The position numbers and the translations under genes were made by a program. This document shows, piece after piece, positions 23,335 to 31,641 of a stretch of 64,000 bases of DNA (its first letter is position 1; each line of letters starts with the position of its first letter). The DNA is from Hyphomicrobiaceae bacterium (GTDB taxonomy: Bacteria > Pseudomonadota > Alphaproteobacteria > Rhizobiales > Hyphomicrobiaceae), in assembly GCA_023384095.1 (NCBI GenBank), contig JAHDXT010000005.1, positions 1 through 64,000 on the forward strand, given 5' to 3'. The notes beneath the pieces were generated by a model. That model saw nothing but the letters and a program-made list of their open reading frames with translations. It was not told the origin of the DNA and did not search any database.

Positions 23335-24387
23335 TCAGGGACCCGCAGCCGCGGCGCTGCCGCTGTCTGGACGGCTCGTCCTATCTGCATGCACCTTCAG
23401 CATCTTGACGCGCCGCGGATCGGCGTCGAGCACCTCGAATCCGATTCCGGAGCGATGCTGCACCAACTCGCCGCGCGCCGGCACGCGCCCGACCAGGGCG
23501 AACACGAGGCCGCCGAGCGTATCGATCTCCTCCTCCTCGTCCGCCTCGAGCAGCTTGACGCCGAGGTGCTGCTCCAACTCCTGGACTGGCGTGCGGGCAG
23601 AAACGACGAGCCCGACCTTCGGGTCGTGAACGATATGTGCCTCCTCCGCCTCGTCGTGCTCATCCTCGATTTCGCCGACGATCTGCTCGACCAAGTCCTC
23701 GATCGTGACGAGGCCGTCCGTCCCGCCGTACTCGTCGATGACGAAGGCCATGTGGATATGGGTCGTCTGCATCCGGATGAGCAAGTTCATCGCCGGCATG
23801 GACGGTGGCACGTAGAGCACCGGGCGGCGGATCTTCGCGACCGTCAGCGGCCTGGACAGATCGACCCGCGAAAGCTCGAGCTCGGCCGGCCCCGGCGCCG
23901 CGCGGCGGCCAGCCTGGCCTTGCTTGGCATGGGGCGGCCGGGCGTCGCCGTTGCCAGAGCCGGAAGCTCTGCCACCCGCCTCCTCGAGCAGCCAGCGCAT
24001 GACGTCCTTGATGTGGACCATGCCGCGTAAGTCGTCGAGCGTCTCGTGGAAGAGCGGAATGCGCGACACTCCTGCCCCATCGAAGGTGGCGAGCAGCTTC
24101 GCCAGCGTCTCGCTCTCATCCAGCGCCAGGATGTCGGCGCGCGGCACCATCACGTCCTCGACTCGCAGGCGGCCGAACCGCAGCAGGCGCAGCATCATGC
24201 CGCGCTCCTCGGCGCTCATGTCGTCGACGGTCTTGGTCTCGGACCGCAGCGCCTCCGCCAGCGTATCGCGGAGGGTTTGCCCACCGGGCAACCCGAGCCG
24301 TGCCTTCAGGCTCGCCAGCCAGCTCTGGCCGGCGTTTCCTTCGCCGGTTGGCTGATCGTTTCTGGATGGATCGACTTCGATGCTCAT
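23335..24387 (-). CDS. corC: CorC/HlyC-type CBS-domain protein
   Basis: A 350-residue cytosolic protein with two CBS motifs (VEDVMVPRADILALDES; then PAMNLLIRMQTTHIHMAFVIDEYGGTDG, cited here in part as HIHMAFVIDEYGG) and a C-terminal CorC_HlyC transporter-associated domain (TLGGLVFALVGRVPARGE). CorC is linked to Mg2+/Co2+ efflux and, in this context, grouped with ybeY, phoH and lnt. Between the CBS motifs there is an unusual low-complexity insertion of roughly 35 residues rich in Gly, Ala, Pro, Arg and Gln (about 150-185). The start ATG 24387 (MSIEVDPSRNDQP) is chosen over an open frame to 24552 that runs into ybeY. Confidence 0.9.
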   Translation of the reverse strand: MSIEVDPSRNDQPTGEGNAGQSWLASLKARLGLPGGQTLRDTLAEALRSETKTVDDMSAEERGMMLRLLRFGRLRVEDVMVPRADILALDESETLAKLLATFDGAGVSRIPLFHETLDDLRGMVHIKDVMRWLLEEAGGRASGSGNGDARPPHAKQGQAGRRAAPGPAELELSRVDLSRPLTVAKIRRPVLYVPPSMPAMNLLIRMQTTHIHMAFVIDEYGGTDGLVTIEDLVEQIVGEIEDEHDEAEEAHIVHDPKVGLVVSARTPVQELEQHLGVKLLEADEEEEIDTLGGLVFALVGRVPARGELVQHRSGIGFEVLDADPRRVKMLKVHADRTSRPDSGSAAAAGP

Positions 24388-24415
24388 AATGGTTGGTGTC
24401 TCGACAGACTCGTTC

Positions 24416-24970
24416 TCAGGTTTCGGATGAAGCTTGCGCTGCGTAGGGGTCGGCAACGCCCAGTTGCGAGAGGATCTCGACCTCCAGCCCTTCCATTTCG
24501 AGCGCTTGCGGCTCGCACTCGTGCTCGTAGCCCAGAAGGTGGAGCAGGCCATGCACGACGAGATGCTGGAGATGGTGCCTTGGCGGCTTGCCTTCGGCCG
24601 CCGCCTCGCGGGCGACCGTCTCCGCCGCGAGCGCGAGATCGCCCAGATGCCGCCGCGGCCCGGCGGGCATGCCGCCCCGGGCTGCGGGGAACGAGAGCAC
24701 GTTGGTGGGCTTGTCCTTGCCGCGATAAGCCAGGTTCAGCGCGCGCACCCGCGCGTCCGAGCTCAGCGCGACCGCCGCCTCGGCCGCGCTCAGGTCCAGA
24801 CGGCGCGCCAGGGCGCCCGCCGCCGCCTCGACCGTCTCCTCGACGGGCGCGAAGGCGCTCCAGTCGCCATCCTCGATGAGGACGTCGAGGCGCAGCCGCT
24901 CTGGAGGCTCCGGGTCGTCGTCCCCGCCGTCCTGCGGGTCCGTGCTCAGGGCTTCGGGGGTCTCATTCAT
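24416..24970 (-). CDS. ybeY: Endoribonuclease YbeY (rRNA maturation factor)
   Basis: YbeY is a zinc endoribonuclease needed for 16S rRNA 3' maturation and ribosome quality control. The 184-residue protein shows the H-x3-H-x5-H zinc motif in VVHGLLHLLGYEHE, with KDKPTNVLSFP and HLGDLALA upstream, the full family pattern. The ATG at 24970 overlaps the last codons of phoH, which suggests translational coupling and favours this start over the open frame to 25009. An acidic N-terminal stretch (DGGDDDPEPPE) precedes the conserved domain. Confidence 0.94.
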   Translation of the reverse strand: MNETPEALSTDPQDGGDDDPEPPERLRLDVLIEDGDWSAFAPVEETVEAAAGALARRLDLSAAEAAVALSSDARVRALNLAYRGKDKPTNVLSFPAARGGMPAGPRRHLGDLALAAETVAREAAAEGKPPRHHLQHLVVHGLLHLLGYEHECEPQALEMEGLEVEILSQLGVADPYAAQASSET

Positions 24971-26015
24971 GGCGGTCGCGCCTGGCATGGGCAGCCTGGT
25001 CCCGGTCATACGCCTCGACGATGCGGGCGACGAGATCCCGCCGCACCACGTCGGCGGACGTGAACCGCACCACCTCGATCCCCTGCACGCCCGCCAGCAG
25101 CCTCACGGCGTCCTCGAGGCCGGATTTCTGGCCGGCGGGGAGGTCGATCTGGCTCGGGTCTCCCGTGATGACCATCTTCGAGTTCTCGCCGAGACGCGTG
25201 AGGAACATCTTCATTTGCATGCTGGTGGTATTCTGCGCCTCGTCCAGGATGATGCAGGCATTGGCGAGGGTGCGGCCGCGCATGAACGCCAGCGGTGCGA
25301 TCTCGATCACGCCGGTTTCCAGGTCGCGCTCCACCTTCTCGGGCGGCAGCACGTCGTAGAGGGCATCGTAGAGCGGCCGCAGATACGGGTCGACCTTCTC
25401 GCGCATGTCGCCGGGCAGGAAGCCGAGCCGCTCGCCGGCCTCCACCGCCGGCCGCGACAGGACGATGCGCTCGACGATGCCACGCTCCAGGCAGTGCGCG
25501 GCATACGCGACGGCAAGGTAGGTCTTGCCGGTGCCGGCCGGGCCGAGCCCGAACACGAGGTCCGACTTCTCGAACCCGCGCACGTAGTCGCTCTGGGCGG
25601 GATTTCGCGCCTTGATCACCCGCCGCCGGGTCGCGATCTGCGCCTGGCCGTCCTGCCTCCCGGGCGCCTCGTCGCGCCCGTGGCGGATCAGCCCGTCGAA
25701 ATCGCCCGGCCCGACCTGCTCGCCCCGTGCAACCCGGGCATAGAGCTGCTCGAGGACGCTGCGCGCGATCTCGCAAGCCGATTCGGAGCCCGACAGGATG
25801 ACGACGTTGCCGTGGGCGTGCGCCTCGATCCCCAGCCGATCCTCGATCAGCGCCAGATGCGCGTCGTATTCGCCGAGGAGCTCGGCCAGGAAACGATTGT
25901 TCTCAAAGGGTACGACCAGGCGCTTCCTGGCGTGGGTCGACTTGGACCTCCCCGGCCCGGCAGCGGATGGCCCGCGATATCCGTTCAATATCTGGTCTCC
26001 ATGCGACCGGCTCAC
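24963..26015 (-). CDS. phoH: PhoH-like ATPase (PhoL/YbeZ type)
   Basis: A 350-residue P-loop protein of the PhoH family. Walker A is GLGPAGTGKTYLAV (about residues 155-168) and Walker B is CIILDEAQNTT, with ITGDPSQIDLP after it. An N-terminal KH-like region (IEAHAHGNVVILSG) is typical of the YbeZ/PhoL branch. Its position upstream of ybeY and corC supports a role in RNA or ribosome metabolism rather than phosphate starvation; members are reported ATP-dependent RNA-modifying partners of YbeY. The start is a GTG at 26015. miaB lies 84 bases upstream. Confidence 0.93.
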   Translation of the reverse strand: MSRSHGDQILNGYRGPSAAGPGRSKSTHARKRLVVPFENNRFLAELLGEYDAHLALIEDRLGIEAHAHGNVVILSGSESACEIARSVLEQLYARVARGEQVGPGDFDGLIRHGRDEAPGRQDGQAQIATRRRVIKARNPAQSDYVRGFEKSDLVFGLGPAGTGKTYLAVAYAAHCLERGIVERIVLSRPAVEAGERLGFLPGDMREKVDPYLRPLYDALYDVLPPEKVERDLETGVIEIAPLAFMRGRTLANACIILDEAQNTTSMQMKMFLTRLGENSKMVITGDPSQIDLPAGQKSGLEDAVRLLAGVQGIEVVRFTSADVVRRDLVARIVEAYDRDQAAHARRDRHE

Positions 26016-26099
26016 GATTCGGCGGCCGCCATCGGTAATCTTAGCGTATGTAATGGCTACTTCACACCCGTCCAGCGGTCGAAGGCCGAAAGCGACCGC

Positions 26100-27437
26100 C
26101 TACCGCACGATACCGGCGAGGCTGTTGACGCCGGCGCCGGAGATCTCGACGGGAAGAATGCGGCCCAAAAGACCCGGCTGCGCCTCGGCATGGACGGCCT
26201 GCAGATACGGCGACCGCCCGATCAACTGCCCCGCCCGGCGGCCGAGCTTCTCGAACAGCACCGGGACGATCTTCCCGATGCAGCCGGCGTTGAACCTGCT
26301 CTGCTGGCTCTGCAGCAGCTCCTGCAGCCTCGCCAGCCGGTCCGCCTTGACGTCCTCGGGAACCTGGCCGTCGATGTTTGCGGCAGGAGTGCCCGGCCGC
26401 GCGCTGTACTTGAACGAGAACGCCTGGGCGAAGCCGACCTCACGGACGAGGTCGAGTGTCTGCTGAAACTCCTCGTCGGTCTCGCCCGGGAAGCCGACGA
26501 TCACGTCGGTCGACAACGCGATGTCCGGGCGGGCCTCGCGAACCCGCTCGACGATGCGCAGGTAGTCGCTCGCGGTGTGCTTGCGGTTCATTGCGGCGAG
26601 GATGCGGTCCGAGCCCGCCTGGAACGGCAGGTGGAGGTACGGCATCAGCTCCGGCAGGCCCCGGTGCGCCTCGATGAGCGCATCATCCATGTCGAGCGGG
26701 TGGCTCGTCGTATAGCGCAGGCGCTCCAGCCGCTCGATGCCCGCGAGCTCCGCCAGCAGCTTGGACAATGACCACGGCCGCCCGTCGGGCCCGTCGCCGT
26801 GGTAGGCGTTGACGTTCTGGCCGAGCAGTGTGATCTCGCGCACGCCCTGCCCCACGAGCCGGTGCGCCTCCTCCATGACCTGGGCAACCGGCCGGGAGAT
26901 CTCCATCCCGCGCGTATAAGGCACGACACAGAACGTGCAGAACTTGTCGCAGCCCTCCTGGACTGTGAGGAAGGCGGCAGCGGGCCGGGGTCCCTTCCGC
27001 TCGGGCAGGCCGGCGAACTTGTCCTCGTCCGGGAATTCCGTATCGATCACCTGGCGGCGCTCGGATCGCGCTGTGGCGGCGAGGGCGGGCAGCCGGTGAT
27101 AGGCCTGCGGGCCGACGACCAGATCGACGACGGGAGCGCGCGCGAAGACCTCGGCGCCTTCCGCCTGGGCCACGCAGCCGGCGACGGCGACGATGGTCTC
27201 CTTGCCCTCGGACTGACGGGCGCTCTTCAACTGTCGGATGCGGCCCAGCTCCGAGTAGACCTTCTCGGCAGCCTTCTCGCGGATATGGCAGGTATTGAGA
27301 ACGATCATATCGGCGTCGCCCGGGTCCTCGGTCTCAGCGTACCCCTGCGACACAAGTGATTCAGCCATGCGTTCGCTGTCATAAACGTTCATCTGACAGC
27401 CGTAAGTTTTGATGAAGACCTTCCTGGTCTCTGGCAT
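26100..27437 (-). CDS. miaB: tRNA-2-methylthio-N6-isopentenyladenosine synthase MiaB
   Basis: MiaB is a radical-SAM methylthiotransferase that adds the 2-methylthio group to i6A37 in tRNAs. In the 445-residue protein the N-terminal UPF0004 domain has cysteines in TYGCQMN, LNTCHIR and AGCVAQ, which bind one 4Fe-4S cluster. The radical-SAM cluster motif CDKFCTFC is near residue 165, and a TRAM domain follows (about 375-440, [10 protein letters not shown]). The start ATG 27437 is clear. It lies downstream of plsC across 155 bases that contain inverted repeats. Confidence 0.97.
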   Translation of the reverse strand: MPETRKVFIKTYGCQMNVYDSERMAESLVSQGYAETEDPGDADMIVLNTCHIREKAAEKVYSELGRIRQLKSARQSEGKETIVAVAGCVAQAEGAEVFARAPVVDLVVGPQAYHRLPALAATARSERRQVIDTEFPDEDKFAGLPERKGPRPAAAFLTVQEGCDKFCTFCVVPYTRGMEISRPVAQVMEEAHRLVGQGVREITLLGQNVNAYHGDGPDGRPWSLSKLLAELAGIERLERLRYTTSHPLDMDDALIEAHRGLPELMPYLHLPFQAGSDRILAAMNRKHTASDYLRIVERVREARPDIALSTDVIVGFPGETDEEFQQTLDLVREVGFAQAFSFKYSARPGTPAANIDGQVPEDVKADRLARLQELLQSQQSRFNAGCIGKIVPVLFEKLGRRAGQLIGRSPYLQAVHAEAQPGLLGRILPVEISGAGVNSLAGIVR

Positions 27438-27484
27438 GCGGGCCCTCTCAACTCCTGTTCGGCAATACTCCTGAGACCGGGGGT

Positions 27485-27584
27485 TTGCAATGCACCCAAA
27501 AGACTGTCCAGCTACCTCTCAGGTTCCCCAAACGTATCGCCGCACCGGCAGATCACATCGTGCTGCATTGCAACATTCTTTGCA
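27485..27584. promoter_or_regulatory. Inverted repeats of TGCAA/TTGCA upstream of miaB
   Basis: TTGCAATGCA at 27485-27494 is an exact inverted copy of TGCATTGCAA at 27564-27573. The latter overlaps a second dyad, TGCAA-n6-TTGCA, at 27569-27584. All lie in the 155-base gap between plsC and miaB. Repeated TGCAA half-sites recall manganese-responsive (Mur) operators in rhizobia, and a Fur/Mur-type regulator is encoded at 28573-29043, but the match is loose and the link is a guess. Confidence 0.4.
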
Positions 27585-27592
27585 TCGCATGT

Positions 27593-28522
27593 CTAGTCGC
27601 CCGCCAGCTCCGAAATCAAGGGCCCTGTACCCTCTTGGTGCCCGGGCGGCGGCCTTGGACCCCCTGCCGCTCCCCGGGTGTGTCCGGCCCCGATGGCCCG
27701 TCCGCGCAGCGACCGGGCGACAGCCTGTCTGACCTCGGACTCACTGTAGCGCGCCAGGTCCTTGCGGCTCGTGAAGTCTGCAAGCGGCACGGGCGGGCCG
27801 ATGCGGATTTCGACATCCAGCGGCCCGGCCTTCAGCAGGTCCCAGGCGTGGCCAGCCAGCTCCATGTCGCCATACCAGCCGATGAGCGGACGATCGGCCC
27901 GGCGGAGCGGCAGGCCATGCAGGTGCGTATAGGTGAGGGCGAGCGTCTGGACGCAGGCGCCCGGGCCGGCATGGCCGCTGGCCGCCGACGGCTTGACGGC
28001 GGCGAACAGGGAGGTCTTGAACGGCAGCACGCGGTTGCCGTCGCTCGACGTGCCTTCGGCGAACAGAACGATGGCGTCGCCCGCCTCGAGGCGCTCGATG
28101 ATCTCGCTGGTGGTTTCCCCGACCGCCGTGCGGCGCGTGCGGTCGACGAACACCGATCGCTGCAGCCGCGCGAGCGTCGAGATGAACGGCCAGGCGCCGA
28201 CCTCCTTCTTGGCGACGAAGGAGAGGGGAGCGACGGCCGAGAGGACGGGGATGTCGAGCCACGAGACATGATTGCTCACGACCAGCACGGACGCATGCCC
28301 GGCGATCCGCCCTTCGACGTGCAATCGTATGCCGAGCAACCGGCAGAGCTGCCGGTGATACCAGCTCGGCAAGCGGCGGGCTAGGCGGGGGGACGTCCTG
28401 ATCAGGGCGGCCTGGACGGGGATCAGCGGCAGCGTCAGCGCCGTGAACCCGGCGAGAATCGCCGCCGCCCTGATCGCGCCCGGGCGGGCGTGTGTCGCAT
28501 CTCGAGGGGGATCGGAGCTCAT
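27593..28522 (-). CDS. plsC: 1-acyl-sn-glycerol-3-phosphate acyltransferase
   Basis: PlsC-type acyltransferase that makes phosphatidic acid from lysophosphatidic acid at the inner membrane. The 309-residue protein has an N-terminal hydrophobic segment (about residues 18-40). The H-x4-D catalytic motif is in SNHVSWLDIPV near residue 97, VFVDRTRR is block II and FAEGTSSDGN is block III. The C-terminus is Pro/Gly/Arg-rich. The frame is open far upstream to 28969, but the ATG at 28522 follows AAAAGG and precedes the membrane segment normally. It lies 50 bases past the fur/mur stop in a conserved neighbourhood. Confidence 0.9.
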   Translation of the reverse strand: MSSDPPRDATHARPGAIRAAAILAGFTALTLPLIPVQAALIRTSPRLARRLPSWYHRQLCRLLGIRLHVEGRIAGHASVLVVSNHVSWLDIPVLSAVAPLSFVAKKEVGAWPFISTLARLQRSVFVDRTRRTAVGETTSEIIERLEAGDAIVLFAEGTSSDGNRVLPFKTSLFAAVKPSAASGHAGPGACVQTLALTYTHLHGLPLRRADRPLIGWYGDMELAGHAWDLLKAGPLDVEIRIGPPVPLADFTSRKDLARYSESEVRQAVARSLRGRAIGAGHTRGAAGGPRPPPGHQEGTGPLISELAGD

Positions 28523-28572
28523 GCCTTTTCCCGGACCGCTCGCCGCCACCCGGCTCGCTGATCGCCTTCTGG

Positions 28573-29043
28573 TCAAGTCTTCTTGCGGCGGAGCGGAACG
28601 CCGTGCAGCTCGAGCCGATGCCCGACCAGCTCGAACCCGAGCTCGCGGGCGACCCGCTCCTGCAGCTTCTCGATCTCCTCGTTGCGGAACTCGATCACCC
28701 GGCCGGTCTCCAGGTCGATCAGGTGATCGTGGTGCTCGCGCGTCGCCTCCTCGTAGCGCCGCCGCCCGGCCCCGAACTCGTGCCTCTCGAGAATTCCCTT
28801 GGCCTCGAACAGCTTCAGCGTGCGATAGACCGTTGAAAGCGAGATGCGCGAGTCGACGAGATTGGCGCGGCGGAACACCTCGACGACATCCGGGTGGTCC
28901 GCTGCAGCCGTCAGCACGCGGGCGATGGTGCGGCGCTGGCCGGTCATGCGCAACCCGCGGTCGCTGCACAGCCGCTCGATGCGGGTCGGGGCCTGGTTCT
29001 CTGAGCCGGCCATGCGACTTATGCCGATATCCTCCACGTGCAC
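28573..29043 (-). CDS. Fur-family metalloregulator (Fur/Mur)
   Basis: A Fur-superfamily repressor with a winged helix (RMTGQRRTIARVLTAAADHPD, quoted in part as MTGQRRTIARVL; STVYRTLKLFEAKGI) and the metal-binding HHDHLIDLETG segment. It lacks the C-terminal CxxC zinc site of enterobacterial Fur and has a single cysteine. In Hyphomicrobiales the Fur-like protein at this locus usually acts as the manganese regulator Mur, while iron control is by Irr and RirA; that is the likely role here but is inferred from position. The start is uncertain: GTG 29043 gives 156 residues, ATG 29013 gives 146, and GGAGGA at about 29030-29035 suits neither well. Confidence 0.9.
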   Translation of the reverse strand: MHVEDIGISRMAGSENQAPTRIERLCSDRGLRMTGQRRTIARVLTAAADHPDVVEVFRRANLVDSRISLSTVYRTLKLFEAKGILERHEFGAGRRRYEEATREHHDHLIDLETGRVIEFRNEEIEKLQERVARELGFELVGHRLELHGVPLRRKKT

Positions 29044-29101
29044 CTTCTCATTGGTAGATCAGTATATAAGAGACCGGCGCGCGGCCCGTCCACCCGGCAG
29101 C

Positions 29102-29581
29102 TCAGCATTGCAGAACCTTCGACATGATCAGCGCGTCAGACCACGGCCCACGCTGCCGCTCGTAGTAGGCGACGCGGCGTCCGGCCTCGCCGAAGCCCTG
29201 TGCCAGATAGAGCTGCCGGGCAGGGGCATTGTCCGCGGCGACCTCCAGAAAGATACGGCAGGCGCCGCGGGCGGCGGCAACATCTGTGAGGCTCGCTACC
29301 AGCCGCGCCGCGATGCCGCGACGCTGCCAGCCCAGGGCAACTCCGAGAGAAAGGATCTCGGCTTCGTCCGCGACGACCCGGCCGAAGATGAATCCCACCG
29401 GCTGCGCCGTGCGCCCGGTCGCGGCCAGCAGGGCCAGCGAGCCGGGCTGCTCCATGAGCGAGTTGAAGCTGGCGCCGTCCCAGGCCGGAGAGAAGAGCGC
29501 GCGGTGCAGTGCTGCGAGGTCGCCCAGGTGCTGCTGGCCGGCCTCGATCACCGTGACGGCTTGGGGCGCGAGCGGGTCCAT
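29102..29581 (-). CDS. rimI: Ribosomal protein S18-alanine N-acetyltransferase RimI
   Basis: A 159-residue GNAT acetyltransferase. The acetyl-CoA loop is LGWQRRGIAARLV (about residues 79-91), and the RIFLEVAADNAPARQLYLAQGF block is the RimI signature (quoted here in part as LEVAADNAPARQLY). RimI acetylates the N-terminal alanine of S18, though relatives have broader targets. Its ATG shares one base with the tsaB stop (TGATG at 29579-29583), so it is translationally coupled to tsaB, the usual pairing. The frame open to 29917 is a tsaB shadow. Confidence 0.9.
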   Translation of the reverse strand: MDPLAPQAVTVIEAGQQHLGDLAALHRALFSPAWDGASFNSLMEQPGSLALLAATGRTAQPVGFIFGRVVADEAEILSLGVALGWQRRGIAARLVASLTDVAAARGACRIFLEVAADNAPARQLYLAQGFGEAGRRVAYYERQRGPWSDALIMSKVLQC

Positions 29582-30285
29582 CAGGCGCGCGGCAGCGACC
29601 TGCCCGTCTGCGGCTTCGCATCGGGCAGACGCAGATAGAGCGGGACGAGCGGGCTGTGGATCGCCAGCGCCGGGCCGAGCTGAGCCAGGCTGAGGGCATC
29701 GGGCTGCAGCGCCGGCAGCCGGGATTCGGCTTCGCGACCAACGCGCCGCGCCGCCTCCGCCACGGCTGCCCCGCCCGAGCCGACGCAGATGAGCGCGGCC
29801 TCTGGAGAGAGCGCGGAGGCAGCATCCGGCGACATGAGGGCCGCCTCCGTCATCGGCTCTCCGCTCACCACCTCGAACGTCTGGACGAAGACCCGCCCGG
29901 CACGCGCATCCACGCAAACCGCCAGAGCGCGGCCCGCCGCGGCGCCGGCGAGCTCGGCTTTGGCCCGGTGCGCCATGACGTGCAGGCTCGTGGTGGCGCG
30001 GATCGGAAGACCGGTGGCGAGCGTCAGGGCCCGGGCGGCCGCCACGCCGACCCGGATGCCGGTGAATGTCCCCGGTCCCTCGGTCACCACGATGGAATCG
30101 AGGCTCGTCAGGCTTCGTGTCGATTCGCGCAGGACCTCGTCGATCATCGGCATCAGCCGCTCGGCGTGCCCGGCCGCCATTTCCTCATAGCGGCAGGTCA
30201 TTCGCGCTTGCGATTCAGCAGGATCGCTCCACAGCACGGCCGCCGAGCAGGCGCCGAGACAGGTATCGAATGCGAGCACGTTCAT
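29581..30285 (-). CDS. tsaB: tRNA threonylcarbamoyladenosine biosynthesis protein TsaB
   Basis: TsaB is the inactive actin-fold partner of TsaD in the complex that makes t6A37 in ANN-decoding tRNAs. The 234-residue protein begins MNVLAFDTCLGACSAAV, has the ERLMPMIDEVL and VTEGPGTFTGIRVGVAAA blocks and lacks the metal-binding histidines of TsaD, as expected. It precedes rimI with a one-base overlap and follows nfuA by 54 bases. Confidence 0.93.
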   Translation of the reverse strand: MNVLAFDTCLGACSAAVLWSDPAESQARMTCRYEEMAAGHAERLMPMIDEVLRESTRSLTSLDSIVVTEGPGTFTGIRVGVAAARALTLATGLPIRATTSLHVMAHRAKAELAGAAAGRALAVCVDARAGRVFVQTFEVVSGEPMTEAALMSPDAASALSPEAALICVGSGGAAVAEAARRVGREAESRLPALQPDALSLAQLGPALAIHSPLVPLYLRLPDAKPQTGRSLPRA

Positions 30286-30339
30286 GCGCGCCGACCTGTA
30301 GCGGCCATCTCCATTGCCGCGCCGCTGGGCAGGCCCGGG

Positions 30340-30894
30340 CTAAACCGCCTGCACTTCCTGCACGTCGGGGCAGAAGTGCTTCAGCAGGTTCTCGATGCCG
30401 TGGCGCAGGGTCGCCGTCGAGCTCGGGCATCCGGCGCAGGCGCCGCGCATGTGCAGATAGACGATCCCCTCGCGGAAGCCGTTGAAGGTGATGTCGCCGC
30501 CATCCTGGGCCACGGCCGGACGCACGCGCGTCTCCAGCAGCTCCTTGATGGTCAGCACCGTCTCCTCGTCCTTCGGGTCGTAATTGCCGCCGGCCGCGTC
30601 ATTGGCGCTCTCGCTGGCGAGCACCGGCGAGCCGGACATGAAATGCTCCATGATGGCGCCCAGAATTGCAGGCTTGAGGTGCTGCCATTCGGTGTCGCCC
30701 TTGGTCACAGAGATGAAATCGGTGCCGAGGAAAACGCCCTTGACCCCGTCGATATCGAAAAGCCGCTGAGCCAGCGGCGATTCGTCCGCCTCGTCCCGCG
30801 TGCGGTAATCGGCCGTGCCGTCGCCCAGAACCGGCTTGCCCGGGATGAACTTCAAGGTGGCGGGATTGGGGGTCGGTTCGGTCTGGATGAACAT
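30340..30894 (-). CDS. nfuA: NfuA/NifU-like Fe-S cluster carrier
   Basis: A 184-residue Fe-S carrier. The N-terminal Nfu_N domain starts MFIQTEPTPNPATLKFIPG. The C-terminal NifU domain has the cluster-binding CxxC in MRGACAGCPSS, preceded by AQDGGDITF. It delivers 4Fe-4S clusters to client enzymes; MiaB, encoded 3 kb downstream, is one plausible client. AAGGAGA lies 5-6 bases before the ATG at 30894. A dyad resembling an Irr iron-control element lies about 60 bases upstream of the start, so iron-dependent regulation is likely. Confidence 0.95.
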   Translation of the reverse strand: MFIQTEPTPNPATLKFIPGKPVLGDGTADYRTRDEADESPLAQRLFDIDGVKGVFLGTDFISVTKGDTEWQHLKPAILGAIMEHFMSGSPVLASESANDAAGGNYDPKDEETVLTIKELLETRVRPAVAQDGGDITFNGFREGIVYLHMRGACAGCPSSTATLRHGIENLLKHFCPDVQEVQAV

Positions 30895-30952
30895 GCCTGT
30901 CTCCTTGGTCCCGGCGTGAGCTGGCGCCCGGGCGCGGCAGTGCTGCCTCAGC

Positions 30953-30969
30953 TTTAGAATTATTCTACT
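30953..30969 (-). promoter_or_regulatory. Irr/iron-control-element-like dyad upstream of nfuA
   Basis: The sequence TAGAAT-T-ATTCTA at 30955-30967 is a perfect 13-base dyad with TTT on its left flank. It closely resembles the Irr-binding iron control element of Hyphomicrobiales as I recall it (TTTAGAA...TTCTAAA type). It lies 61 bases before the nfuA ATG, in AT-rich sequence within a GC-rich region, where it would overlap the promoter or 5' leader. The irr gene itself is not in the window. Confidence 0.6.
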
Positions 30970-31017
30970 AGGTAGCGACGACCCGGTCAAAAGTCGAGGT
31001 CATCGCTCGGGTTTTGC

Positions 31018-31527
31018 TCAAGCCAGCGCCTGCAGGTCGTCGAGCGTCAGGTTGCCCGGAACGATCGTAACAGGGATCGGGAAAGAGCCTGCGGTGGTGC
31101 CGGCGGCCAGCGAGGAGACGAGCGGCCCGGGACCCATGGCATCCGTCGCCGCGCCGAGCGTCAGCACGGCGATGTCCTCGTCCTCGTCGATCAGCTCGAG
31201 TATCGCCTCGGCCTTCTTGCCCTCGCGGATGACCTCCTCGGTGTGCACCGCCTCGAATCCCGCCGTGTTGAGCTTGCGCCGGAACAGGCGGAACAGGGCT
31301 TTCGCCTTGTTGGTCTCCTCCTCGAGCTGCACCTGGCGGACGCCGACCCAGTGCTGATACTCCTGCGGCTCGATCACGTAGAGCAGCAGGATCGAGCCCG
31401 ACGTGTGCGCGACCCGCAGCGCGGAGAAATAGAGGGCGGCCTCGACCTCCTCGCTCTCGTCGACGATGACGAGATACTTGCGTCGGTGGCCTTCCTCGAA
31501 TACCCGGCGTTTCTTCGTCATGGCCAT
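31018..31527 (-). CDS. Universal stress protein (UspA family)
   Basis: A UspA-fold protein of about 169 residues: YLVIVDESEEVEAALYFSA as the first strand and helix, then SGSILLLYVIEPQEYQHW and AVLTLGAATDAMGPGPLVSS, ending PVTIVPGNLTLDDLQAL. A canonical ATP-binding G-x2-G-x9-G(S/T) motif is not evident, so it may be of the non-ATP-binding type. It sits between trpS and nfuA, a conserved place in this order. In-frame ATGs at 31521, 31527 and 31542 compete, none with a good ribosome-binding site. The specific role is unknown. Confidence 0.82.
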   Translation of the reverse strand: MAMTKKRRVFEEGHRRKYLVIVDESEEVEAALYFSALRVAHTSGSILLLYVIEPQEYQHWVGVRQVQLEEETNKAKALFRLFRRKLNTAGFEAVHTEEVIREGKKAEAILELIDEDEDIAVLTLGAATDAMGPGPLVSSLAAGTTAGSFPIPVTIVPGNLTLDDLQALA

Positions 31528-31641
31528 GGCTGAAACTGTCATGTTGCTGTAGTTGCGGCAATCTCGGTACGAGCTGGGACCGACCAGCGAGAAGGTTCGG
31601 CTCACGCGCCGAGATAACCCGGAAGTCGCGCAACGGCTCCC

